DNA of 9,377 bases from Streptomyces viridochromogenes (GTDB taxonomy: Bacteria > Actinomycetota > Actinomycetes > Streptomycetales > Streptomycetaceae). Shown here piece by piece: positions 1 through 6,839 of this stretch. Each line of letters begins with the position of its first letter. Position 1 is the first letter of the stretch. Below the pieces are notes generated by a model, which saw nothing but the letters and a program-made list of their open reading frames with translations, was not told the origin of the DNA and did no database searches. A program made the translations under genes and the position numbers. The stretch is from assembly GCF_001270495.1 (NCBI RefSeq), contig NZ_LGUR01000031.1, positions 1 through 9,377 of the forward strand. Direction: 5' to 3'.

Positions 1-714
1 CCCCCGCCCCGCCCGCGCGGCGACCACCGTGGCCAACGCCCCCAAAGTGGCCACCACCCCCGAGAACTGATGGCACAGCAGAATCACCGCCCACAGCCCG
101 CCGAGCCCGATCCACACCCCCCACCCGGCCACCACCGGCGCCACAGGCGCCACAGGCGCCACAGGCGCCACAGGCGCCACAGGCGCCACCCGCACAGCCC
201 TCGCCAGCCAGGCCCAGAAGTGAAAGGCCAGCCCGAGCGCGAACACACTCGGATACGACACGGTCAACGCCAGCGAGTTCAGCCCGAGAAACCCGCTCCA
301 GGCGAACAGCGAGGTCCCCCACAGAAACACCAGGCACAACACGGCGAGCGCGGGCGCGGCCGGATGCGCGCTCAGCGTCCGCACGTACCGCCACACCCCG
401 CTGACGAGCAGCCCGAGCCCCACCACCGCCCCGATCCGCAGCACGACGAAGACCGAGAACCCGGTCAGCCGGGCGACGCACCCGAGCACCAGCATCCACG
501 GCGAGTAGTACGGACTCGGCGTGTCCGCGTCGACCAGCGGATTACCGGGGTCGACCAGGCTGTGCCGCAGACGCTCGACCGTCGCCGCGTGCATCCCGAG
601 GTCACCGGCCCACGGAAGCCGGACGATCACCAGCAGGAGCAGCACGACGACCAGCACGGCAGCGACCTGCGGAGCAACCGTGGTTCTTCGCAGCGCGGCC
701 CGCATCGTGCTCAC
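1..714 (-). CDS. Multi-pass membrane protein, possible GT-C-type glycosyltransferase (3' end off window)
   Basis: The frame stays open to the left edge, so only the first ~238 residues are visible. A short basic N-terminus is followed by a first membrane helix (about residues 17-33, VLVVVLLLLVIV). Next comes a loop with WAGDLGMHAA, and later PSPYYSPW. Further hydrophobic segments lie near 70-108, 117-135, 140-168 and 198-236. A first loop with an acidic residue after helix 1, followed by a polytopic body, is typical of GT-C membrane glycosyltransferases, but no diagnostic catalytic motif is visible, so the function is an inference. Residues 176-193 are six VAP tripeptides. The start is uncertain. 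GTG at 714 lies 6 nt after a TACAGT -10-like box and could be leaderless. In-frame ATGs at 744 and 705 are alternatives, and none has a good ribosome binding site. The gene starts just past the terminator of the upstream dehydrogenase, so it probably has its own promoter. Confidence 0.75.
   Translation of the reverse strand, partial: MSTMRAALRRTTVAPQVAAVLVVVLLLLVIVRLPWAGDLGMHAATVERLRHSLVDPGNPLVDADTPSPYYSPWMLVLGCVARLTGFSVFVVLRIGAVVGLGLLVSGVWRYVRTLSAHPAAPALAVLCLVFLWGTSLFAWSGFLGLNSLALTVSYPSVFALGLAFHFWAWLARAVRVAPVAPVAPVAPVAPVAPVVAGWGVWIGLGGLWAVILLCHQFSGVVATLGALATVVAARAGRG
136..189. repeat. 9-bp minisatellite, six copies (VAP tripeptides)
   Basis: Six tandem copies of a 9 bp unit (AGGCGCCAC on the plus strand) lie in the membrane-protein gene. 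Apart from the first base of the first copy and the flanks, the copies are identical. Because the unit is three codons, the array encodes (Val-Ala-Pro)x6 in frame on the minus strand, in a loop between membrane segments. Near-perfect identity, including synonymous positions, suggests recent slippage, so copy number may vary between strains without breaking the frame. Confidence 0.9.
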
Positions 715-726
715 GCGAGCACTGTA
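707..726 (-). promoter_or_regulatory. Candidate -10 box and overlapping palindrome at the membrane-protein start
   Basis: On the minus strand TACAGT (721-726) fits the TANNNT -10 pattern and ends 6 nt before the GTG at 714, the spacing expected for a leaderless transcript. A perfect inverted repeat, GTGCTC-N4-GAGCAC (707-722), spans the predicted transcription start and overlaps the -10 box, so it could be an operator or an RNA hairpin. The -35 position (around 744-749) matches the consensus poorly. Confidence 0.4.
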
Positions 727-752
727 ATTCCCATTTTGCCCCATATGCACGA

Positions 753-781
753 GCGCCCCGGACTGTCACAGTCCGGGGCGC
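753..781 (-). terminator. Strong hairpin terminator of the glutamate dehydrogenase gene
   Basis: A perfect 13 bp inverted repeat (753-765 with 769-781) leaves only a 3 nt loop and is very GC-rich. It begins 41 nt after the dehydrogenase stop codon. There is no T-run on either side, as is usual for actinobacterial terminators. As a symmetric structure it could also stop plus-strand transcription. It separates the dehydrogenase transcript from the membrane-protein gene on the same strand. Confidence 0.85.
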
Positions 782-822
782 CCTGACACACGTACGGCTT
801 GAGAACCGTTACGGCCTACGGC

Positions 823-3800
823 CTAGGTGTGCGACCGCAGCAGCGTCCGCATCGTCCGCATCGCCACCGACAGGTTGGCCAGGTCGAACGCCTCCGACCC
901 CTGGATCTCCTCCAGGGTCGTCCGCGCCCGCCCCAGAATCGCCGCGTTCTTCTGCTCCCACGCCTTGAAGCGCTGCTCCGGCGTCGCGGTGCCGTTGCCG
1001 GCGGCCAGGACGTCCGAGGTCAGGGCCGCGTGGGCGGCGTAGAGGTCCTCGCGGATGGAGGCGCGGGCCATGGACTGCCAGCGGTCCGCACGGGGCAGCT
1101 CGATGATGCGGTCCATGAGCTGGGTGATGCGCAGGCGGTCGGCGAGGTCGTAGTAGACCTCGGCGACGTCCATCGGCTCCTTGCCCATGCGGTCGGCCAC
1201 CGAGACGATGTCCAGCGTCGGGAAGGCGGAGGAGAAGCCCGCCACCCGCGTGGCCAGTTCGGCCGGGACGCCGGCACCGGTCAGCTCGTCGTAGATCTGC
1301 TGGTACCACTCCAGGTCCGCGCCCTTGAGCAGCTTCGGCAGCTCCGACCACACCTGCTCCACCCGGTCGGCGAAGAAGTCCACGGTCTCGGCGAGCTCCA
1401 GCGGCTGCGGCCGGTTGTTGAGCAGCCAGCGCGTGCCGCGCTCGACGAGGCGGCGCGAGTGCAGCCGGATCCTGGTCTGGACGGCTGCCTCGACCTTGTT
1501 GTCGAGCGCCTCGACCGCGTCCCACACGACCGCCGAGCGGAAGATCGCGCGGGCCACGGTCTGCGCCCGGACGATCTCCTCCAGCGAGGCGCCGGTCTCC
1601 TCGCGCAGCCGGTGCAGATACGTCGTACCGCCCGTGTTGACCGTGTCGTTGACCAGCACGGTCGTGGTGATCTCACGGCGCAGCGGGTGACTGACGAGGT
1701 ACTCCGGGAACCGCTCGCGGAGCGCGGTCGGGAAGTACGCGTGCAGCAGGGTGCTCAGGTACGGGTCGTCGGGCAGCGAGGTGTGCAGCAGCTCGTCGGC
1801 GACCGTGATCTTCGTGTACGCCATCAGGACGGCCGTCTCCGGGCCGGTCAGGCCATGGTCGGCGTTGAGGCGTTCGCGGATCTGACGGTCGGTGGGCAGG
1901 AACTCCAGCGCGCGGTCCAGGTGCCCCTCCCTGGCCAGGTGCTTCATGAAGCGCTGCTGGGCGTGGAGCATGGCGCCGGACTGGGCGAGGGCGTTGGCGA
2001 TCGCCGTGTTCTGGGCGTAGTTGTTGCGCAGGACCAGGCGGCCGACCTCGTCGGTCATCTCGGCGAGCAGCTTGTTGCGCTGCTTGACCGTCATGTCGCC
2101 GTCGGCGACCAGGGCGTTGAGCAGGATCTTGATGTTCACCTCGTGGTCGGAGGTGTCCACGCCCGCGCTGTTGTCGATGGCATCGGTGTTGATCTTGCCG
2201 CCGTGCCGCGCGAACTCGATCCGGCCGAGCTGGGTCAGCCCGAGGTTGCCGCCCTCGCCGACGACCTTGACGCGCAGGTCGGCGCCGTCGACGCGGATGA
2301 CGTCGTTGGCCTTGTCACCGACGTCCGCGTGCGACTCGGTCGAGGCCTTGACGTACGTACCGATGCCGCCGTTCCACAGCAGGTCCACCGGCGACTGGAG
2401 GATGGCCTTCATCAGCTCGGCCGGCGTCATCTTGGCGACCTTGCCCTCGATGCCGAGGGCCTCGCGGATGTGCGCGTTGACCGGGATCGCCTTGGCGGTA
2501 CGGGGGAAGACGCCGCCACCGGCCGAGATCAGCTCGGTGTTGTAGTCCTCCCAGCTGGAGCGCGGCAGCTCGAAGACGCGGCGGCGCTCGGCGTAGGAGG
2601 TGGCCGCGTCGGGCTTCGGGTCGATGAAGATGTGCCGGTGGTCGAAGGCGGCGACCAGGCGGATGTGCTCGCTGAGCAGCATGCCGTTGCCGAACACGTC
2701 ACCGGACATGTCGCCGATGCCGACGACCGTGAAGTCCTCGCTCTGCGTGTCCACGCCCAGCTCGCGGAAGTGCCGCTTGACGGACTCCCAGGCGCCGCGG
2801 GCGGTGATGCCCATGCCCTTGTGGTCGTAGCCGGCCGAGCCGCCCGAGGCGAAGGCGTCACCGAGCCAGAAGTTGTACTGCTCGGCGACCCCGTTGGCGA
2901 TGTCGGAGAAGGTCGCGGTGCCCTTGTCGGCGGCGACGACGAGGTAGGTGTCGTCCTCGTCGTGCCGGACGACGTCCGCCGGGGGCACGACCTCGCCGGC
3001 GACCATGTTGTCGGTGATGTCGAGCAGTGCCGAGATGAACGTCCTGTAGCTCGCGACCCCCTCCGCCAGCCACGCGTCCCGGTCCACGGACGGGTCGGGC
3101 AGCTGCTTGGCGACGAAGCCGCCCTTGGCGCCGACCGGCACGATGACGGTGTTCTTCACCATCTGCGCCTTGACCAGGCCGAGGATCTCGGTCCGGAAGT
3201 CCTCACGCCGGTCGGACCAGCGCAGGCCGCCTCGCGCGACCTTGCCGAAACGCAGGTGCACGCCCTCGACGCGCGGCGAGTAGACCCAGATCTCGTACGC
3301 CGGTCGCGGCGCGGGCAGGTCGGGGATGGCCTGCGGGTCGAACTTCATGGAGACGTAGTCGTGGTGCTTGCCGCCCGCGGCCTCCTGGAAGAAGTTCGTG
3401 CGGAGCGTCGCCTTGATGACGGTGAGGAAGGACCGCAGGATCCGGTCCTCGTCGAGGCTCGCCACCTGGTCGAGCGCCGCGTCGACCTCTTCGAGCAGCG
3501 CGTCCACGATCTCGCGGCCGGCGGCCTGCCGGTCCGGCGACATCCGCGCCTCGAACAGGGAGACGAGGAGGCGGGTGGTGTGGACGTTGTTGCGGAGGGT
3601 GTCCTCCATGTAGTCCTGCGAGAAGGTGGAGCCGGCCTGGCGCAGGTACTTCGCGTACGCCCGCAGCACCATCGCCTGCCGCCAGGACAGCCCGGCGCTC
3701 AGCACCAGGGCGTTGAAGCCGTCGTTCTCCGCCTTGCCGGTCCAGGTCGCGGCGAACGCCTCCGAGAACCGCTCGCGCGCGTCGTCACCGACATAGTCGA

Positions 3801-5757
3801 CGGCGCCGCCCGCCCTGGGCATACGCAGGCCGAAGTCGTAGATCCAGGCGACGCTGCGGTCGGAGCAGCGCAGTTCGTACGGCCGCTCGTCCACGACCTC
3901 GACGCCGAGCCGGGTGAGGACCGGCAGGACGGCGGACAGGGAGACGGCCGCGCCCTTGCGGTAGATCTTGAACCGGCGCTCCTCGGGGGCGGCGCCGACC
4001 GGCTCGTACAGGCTCAGTGAGAAGTTGTTCTCCTCGGTGAGCTGTTCGATGTGGACGAGGTCGGAGACCGCGGAGCGCGGGGTGTGGTCGGCCTTGTAGC
4101 CCTCGGGGAAGGCGTTGGAGTAGCGGCGCAGCAGCTCGGCGGCGCGCTCCTCGCCGAGCTCGGCGTTCAGCGCGTCGGCGAACCCGTCGGCCCAGGAGCG
4201 GGCGGCCTCGACGAGCCGCGCCTCGATGCGCTCCTTGTCCAGGTCGCTGAGCTGCGGCAGCTCGGTGCCCTGCGGGACCCGGACGACGAAGTGCAGCCGG
4301 GAGAGGATCGACTCGGTGTTCCAGGCGGTGAAGTCGACGCTGGTGCCGCCGAGCTCCTCCTTCAGGATGTCGATGATCCGCAGCCGCACCCCCGTGGTGT
4401 AGCGGTCGCGGGGGAGGTAGACGAGGGCGGAGTAGTAGCGCCCGTACTCGTCCTGCCGCAGGTAGAGCCGCAGCCGACGGCGTTCCTGCAGGTAGAGCAC
4501 GGAGGTGGCGATCTGCTGGAGCTCGGGGACCGGGGTCTGGAAGAGCTCGTCGCGCGGGTAGGTCTCCAGGATCTGGAGCAGGTCGCGCCCGTCGTGGCTG
4601 TTGGGCGAGAACCCGGCGACCTCCAGCACCTCGTCCACCTTGCGCCGGATGACCGGCACCCGGCGGACGGACTCGGTGTAGGCAGCCGAGGAGAACAGGC
4701 CCAGGTAGCGCCGCTCGCCGACGACCTCGCCGTGCTCGTTGAACTTCTTCACCCCGACGTAGTCGAGGTACGACGGCCGGTGCACGGTCGCCCGGCTGTT
4801 GGCCTTGGTGAGAATGAGGAGCTTGTGCTCGCGGGCCTTGGCGCGGGCGTCGGCGGGCAGCCGCTCGAATGACGGGCTGACGGGGTGGCTGTCGCCCTCG
4901 GCGTGGTGCGGGTCGGCGCGCAGGATGCCGAGCCCGGTCCCCGGCACGGCGGCCAGCGAGTCGTCCTCGCGCAGCTCGTACTCGCGGTAGCCGAGGAAGG
5001 TGAAGTGGTCGTCGGCCAGCCAGCGCAGCAGCTCGCGGGCCTCCTCGAACTCCTGCTCCCGCAGGTCGGAATGGGGCTCCTGGACCAGCTCGTCGGCCAT
5101 GCGCAGGGCCAGGTCCCGCATCTTGCTCCAGTCCTCGACGGCCTCGCGGACATCGGACAGGACGCGCAGCAGGTCGGCGGTGATCTGCTTCAGGTCGCCG
5201 CGGTCGGTCTCCCGGTCGAACTCGACGTGGATCCAGGACTCGGTGTGCGTGTCGTGCGCCAGCTCACCGGCGGGCGGCGCGGTGAACACCTCGATGAGCT
5301 TGCCGGTGACGTCGCGGCGGACGAAGACCTGCGGGTGGATGACGACATGGATGCCGCGCCCCTGCCGGGTCAGCTCATTCGTCACCGAATCGACCAGGAA
5401 GGGCATGTCGTCGGTGACGACTTCCACGACGGAGTGGCTGCAGGTCCACCCGTTCTCTTCCACGGTGGGTGTGTGCACCCGCACGTTGGCCGTGCCCTGG
5501 GGGCGGTTCTCGGCCAGCCGGTAGTGCGAGAAGGCGGCTCCGAAGATGTCGACCGGGTCGCGGTCGCTGAGGTCCTCCGGGGCGGTGTGCAGGTAGTAGC
5601 GCTGGAGGAACGAGAGCACGGTGTCGTGGTCCGGGGTGCCGGGGCTGCTCTCGTCCGTCGTCCCAGTCGGTAGGTGCCCCCCGACCGGGCTGTTCTCAGC
5701 TACCCGGGCGGCCCTCTCGAGCAGCTCGGCCTTGGCTTCGTCCAGCTTGGTCTGCAT
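823..5757 (-). CDS. gdh: NAD-specific glutamate dehydrogenase, large GDH-180 class
   Basis: It catalyses oxidative deamination of L-glutamate to 2-oxoglutarate and ammonium with NAD+ in the cytoplasm, linking amino-acid catabolism to the TCA cycle. At 1644 residues it matches the ~180 kDa subunit class known from Streptomyces clavuligerus and mycobacteria. Roughly residues 1-690 form the regulatory N-terminal part (ACT-like and PAS-like domains in the family). The catalytic core is at about 700-1220 and a helical C-terminal region follows. Visible core motifs are RFGKVARGGLRWSDRRED (836-853), PVGAKGGF with Lys878, GDMSGDVFGNG (1015-1025), WNGGIGTYVK (1128-1137), GEGGNLGLTQ (1167-1176) and SDHEVNIK (1203-1210). 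The ATG at 5757 has AGGAG 10 nt upstream; a second purine run, AGAGGA, lies only 2 nt from the ATG. The frame is intact. It is transcribed alone, divergently from the DJ-1/PfpI gene, and ends at the hairpin at 753-781. A long open frame on the opposite strand is a codon-bias artefact. Confidence 0.97.
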   Translation of the reverse strand: MQTKLDEAKAELLERAARVAENSPVGGHLPTGTTDESSPGTPDHDTVLSFLQRYYLHTAPEDLSDRDPVDIFGAAFSHYRLAENRPQGTANVRVHTPTVEENGWTCSHSVVEVVTDDMPFLVDSVTNELTRQGRGIHVVIHPQVFVRRDVTGKLIEVFTAPPAGELAHDTHTESWIHVEFDRETDRGDLKQITADLLRVLSDVREAVEDWSKMRDLALRMADELVQEPHSDLREQEFEEARELLRWLADDHFTFLGYREYELREDDSLAAVPGTGLGILRADPHHAEGDSHPVSPSFERLPADARAKAREHKLLILTKANSRATVHRPSYLDYVGVKKFNEHGEVVGERRYLGLFSSAAYTESVRRVPVIRRKVDEVLEVAGFSPNSHDGRDLLQILETYPRDELFQTPVPELQQIATSVLYLQERRRLRLYLRQDEYGRYYSALVYLPRDRYTTGVRLRIIDILKEELGGTSVDFTAWNTESILSRLHFVVRVPQGTELPQLSDLDKERIEARLVEAARSWADGFADALNAELGEERAAELLRRYSNAFPEGYKADHTPRSAVSDLVHIEQLTEENNFSLSLYEPVGAAPEERRFKIYRKGAAVSLSAVLPVLTRLGVEVVDERPYELRCSDRSVAWIYDFGLRMPRAGGAVDYVGDDARERFSEAFAATWTGKAENDGFNALVLSAGLSWRQAMVLRAYAKYLRQAGSTFSQDYMEDTLRNNVHTTRLLVSLFEARMSPDRQAAGREIVDALLEEVDAALDQVASLDEDRILRSFLTVIKATLRTNFFQEAAGGKHHDYVSMKFDPQAIPDLPAPRPAYEIWVYSPRVEGVHLRFGKVARGGLRWSDRREDFRTEILGLVKAQMVKNTVIVPVGAKGGFVAKQLPDPSVDRDAWLAEGVASYRTFISALLDITDNMVAGEVVPPADVVRHDEDDTYLVVAADKGTATFSDIANGVAEQYNFWLGDAFASGGSAGYDHKGMGITARGAWESVKRHFRELGVDTQSEDFTVVGIGDMSGDVFGNGMLLSEHIRLVAAFDHRHIFIDPKPDAATSYAERRRVFELPRSSWEDYNTELISAGGGVFPRTAKAIPVNAHIREALGIEGKVAKMTPAELMKAILQSPVDLLWNGGIGTYVKASTESHADVGDKANDVIRVDGADLRVKVVGEGGNLGLTQLGRIEFARHGGKINTDAIDNSAGVDTSDHEVNIKILLNALVADGDMTVKQRNKLLAEMTDEVGRLVLRNNYAQNTAIANALAQSGAMLHAQQRFMKHLAREGHLDRALEFLPTDRQIRERLNADHGLTGPETAVLMAYTKITVADELLHTSLPDDPYLSTLLHAYFPTALRERFPEYLVSHPLRREITTTVLVNDTVNTGGTTYLHRLREETGASLEEIVRAQTVARAIFRSAVVWDAVEALDNKVEAAVQTRIRLHSRRLVERGTRWLLNNRPQPLELAETVDFFADRVEQVWSELPKLLKGADLEWYQQIYDELTGAGVPAELATRVAGFSSAFPTLDIVSVADRMGKEPMDVAEVYYDLADRLRITQLMDRIIELPRADRWQSMARASIREDLYAAHAALTSDVLAAGNGTATPEQRFKAWEQKNAAILGRARTTLEEIQGSEAFDLANLSVAMRTMRTLLRSHT

Positions 5758-5821
5758 TGTCCTCTGGCTCCTGTCGCGCGCCGTTGCGTGACGTAGAAGG
5801 AAGTACGGTCTCTTCCCCTCC

Positions 5822-5849
5822 GGTATAACGCCGCGACGCGGGGTGTCCG
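5822..5849 (-). promoter_or_regulatory. Candidate proximal dehydrogenase promoter
   Basis: On the minus strand CGGACA (5844-5849) is followed after 16 nt by TATACC (5822-5827). Each hexamer matches the housekeeping consensus at four of six positions. It would give a 5' untranslated region of about 55-60 nt. It competes with the candidate at 5889-5917, and both may be used. Confidence 0.35.
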
Positions 5850-5888
5850 GTCTGCTTCGACGCTATGCCGCGAGGTGAGATGAGCGGG

Positions 5889-5917
5889 GATATATGAGCC
5901 AATCTTGAGCTGCCCAA
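5889..5917 (-). promoter_or_regulatory. Candidate distal dehydrogenase promoter
   Basis: On the minus strand TTGGGC (5912-5917) is separated by exactly 17 nt from TATATC (5889-5894), in an AT-richer patch of otherwise very GC-rich DNA. The start would fall near 5882, giving a leader of about 125 nt. The -10 lacks the final T of the consensus. This is a prediction from spacing and similarity only. Confidence 0.4.
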
Positions 5918-5949
5918 GGGGTGTGACGCTGCTCTCTGCGACGTCCGGG

Positions 5950-5974
5950 CCCGGGGTGTGCTCGATGCCCCGGG
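5950..5974. other. Stem-loop upstream of the dehydrogenase promoter
   Basis: CCCGGGG (5950-5956) pairs perfectly with CCCCGGG (5968-5974) around an 11 nt loop. Three further G-C pairs (5947-5949 with 5977-5979) can form beyond a 2 nt bulge. It could act as an RNA hairpin or a protein-binding site; nothing in the sequence decides between these. Confidence 0.55.
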
Positions 5975-6017
5975 GGCCCTTACGCCCCCCTCCCGCCCGC
6001 GAAGACCAGCGACCGCC

Positions 6018-6051
6018 GCCCGGTCACGGATGTCGTCCGTGCTCCCCGGGC
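6018..6051. other. Two-part nested stem-loop
   Basis: The inner stem CACGGA/TCCGTG (6025-6030 with 6036-6041) has a 5 nt loop. It is enclosed by an outer stem GCCCGG/CCGGGC (6018-6023 with 6046-6051), separated by an asymmetric internal loop of 1 and 4 nt. Twelve pairs in 34 nt is stronger than most chance hairpins, even at this GC content. It may be a terminator-like or structured-RNA element in either direction. Confidence 0.55.
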
Positions 6052-6133
6052 GCAGGGCAGGGGCCACAATGCCCCCGCGAGCTATCGCACTGATCACGCC
6101 ACCAAGGCTATCGCTCCTTACAGGGGGCCCGTC

Positions 6134-6172
6134 ATGAGCCGTATGTGTACAAAACCGGGGGTAGAACTTTGA
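6134..6172 (+). other. Possible 12-residue leader peptide frame
   Basis: ATG at 6134 opens a 12-codon frame (MSRMCTKPGVEL) ending in TGA at 6170-6172. AGGGGG at 6122-6127 lies 6 nt upstream, a good ribosome-binding position. Its end overlaps an inverted repeat AGAAC-N6-GTTCT (6163-6178). No real gene starts close downstream on this strand, so an attenuation role is hard to argue. It is recorded only because start, binding site and length fit together. Confidence 0.15.
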
Positions 6173-6391
6173 CGTTCTGCACAGGGGCAAACAGGGCGGG
6201 AAGGGCGTAACTGGCGGGGTGGGGCATGGAGGGGGAGGCTGAGATGTGGGACCGGCCCCGAACCACAAACAAGAAACCGAGGCGAAACCACACCCTCGGC
6301 AGTACGCGCGTGTCCGAAAACAACCGTGCCCGGCCCACACCGGGAACACCTACGTGCACAGCGAGAACGGCGGCGGCACAGCAGCAGCGAA

Positions 6392-6600
6392 GTGCGGCGG
6401 AGCGGACGGTCTCTGGCCGTCGCACGACGGCAGCGAGTGCGGCGGACGGCCACCGGCCATCGCACGACGGCAGCGAGTGCGGCGGACGCTCACCGGCCAT
6501 CGCACGGCTGGGGGGCATCCCCACCCGCCCAGCCACAGCAGGTGCGGACGGTCACCGGCCACCGCGCGGCTCGGGGCATCCCCACCCGCCCAGTCTGCGG
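6392..6600. repeat. Degenerate tandem repeats of about 40 and 60 bp
   Basis: Positions 6421-6460 and 6461-6500 are near-identical 40 bp tandem copies with two mismatches. They share a perfect 28 bp stretch (6421-6448 and 6461-6488). A diverged partial copy with a 5 bp insertion precedes them from 6392. A second, overlapping family follows: 6490-6532 and 6552-6593 share about 42 bp, including GGGGCATCCCCACCCGCCCAG-like ends, at a spacing of about 62 bp. The units start with GTGCGG and carry short self-complementary pieces such as GGGG-CAT-CCCC. The repeats lie in non-coding DNA, and their unit lengths are not consistently multiples of three. Confidence 0.8.
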
Positions 6601-6605
6601 GCGGT

Positions 6606-6625
6606 CGTGCCGCTGGGGCGGCACG
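6606..6625. terminator. Perfect 8-bp hairpin after the repeat block
   Basis: CGTGCCGC (6606-6613) and GCGGCACG (6618-6625) form an 8 bp stem with a 4 nt loop, directly after the tandem repeats. No T-run follows on either strand. It could end a non-coding transcript crossing the repeats in either direction, but no coding gene would obviously use it. Confidence 0.4.
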
Positions 6626-6755
6626 GTTGGGCGCAGGCGGCACCCCGTAAGCGCCGGGCTGCGCGACCCACCCCGCCTCAGCCGCCACGCCGCGCACCCA
6701 CCAACCACCGGCAACCGAAACCCACCCTCCCGGCACCCTCACGCCGCCCAGCCCC

Positions 6756-6784
6756 TTGGCAAGACCCCGCCCCCGAGGCACGTT
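6756..6784 (+). promoter_or_regulatory. Weak candidate promoter of the DJ-1/PfpI gene
   Basis: TTGGCA (6756-6761) is followed after 17 nt by CACGTT (6779-6784). The -35 is good but the -10 is poor. A start near 6791 would leave a leader of about 50 nt before the ATG. No better pair was seen in the C-rich DNA upstream. Confidence 0.25.
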
Positions 6785-6839
6785 GCCCCTAAGGCCCGAC
6801 GGAGACGCACACCACGGCCAAAAGAGGAGCGCACCCGAC

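Larger units (their letters stand above)
5758..6839. other. 1.1 kb divergent intergenic region, no convincing protein gene
   Basis: This gap separates the divergent dehydrogenase and DJ-1/PfpI genes. The first 160 bp hold candidate dehydrogenase promoters. Positions 5947-6051 hold two strong inverted repeats and a G-run cluster. Positions 6115-6200 are less GC-rich and contain a 12-codon frame with a plausible ribosome binding site. Small hairpins lie at 6277-6299 (CCGAGG/CCTCGG) and 6329-6344 (CCCGG/CCGGG). Tandem repeats fill 6392-6600. Positions 6640-6780 are strongly C-rich on the plus strand. Several open frames cross the gap on both strands, but their predicted proteins are low-complexity, rich in Arg, Pro and Gly, overlap one another and show no family motif. 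I treat them as chance frames. Confidence 0.6.

Noticed and set aside
70..786. A 238-codon plus-strand frame at the left edge
   Set aside because: Its product is His/Pro/Arg-rich low-complexity sequence. The minus strand of the same DNA encodes clear membrane helices and continues off the window.
799..4020. A 1073-codon open frame on the plus strand, plus further long frames at 4051-4872 and 4885-5673, antisense to the dehydrogenase
   Set aside because: They mirror the dehydrogenase codons. In GC-rich genomes the complementary frame often lacks stops, and the products are Val/Gly/Asp/Arg-rich with no family motif, while the minus strand encodes an intact enzyme.
5696..6349. A minus-strand frame overlapping the start of the dehydrogenase
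   Set aside because: It has no ribosome binding site at a sensible start, mixed codon use and no recognisable domain, and it crosses candidate promoters and hairpins.
6392..6600. CRISPR array
   Set aside because: There are only two to three copies, adjacent rather than separated by unique spacers of constant length, and no cas genes are nearby.
6513..6600. G-quadruplexes in the repeat units on the minus strand
   Set aside because: Each unit supplies only three adjacent G-runs of three or more, short of the four needed for a canonical motif.
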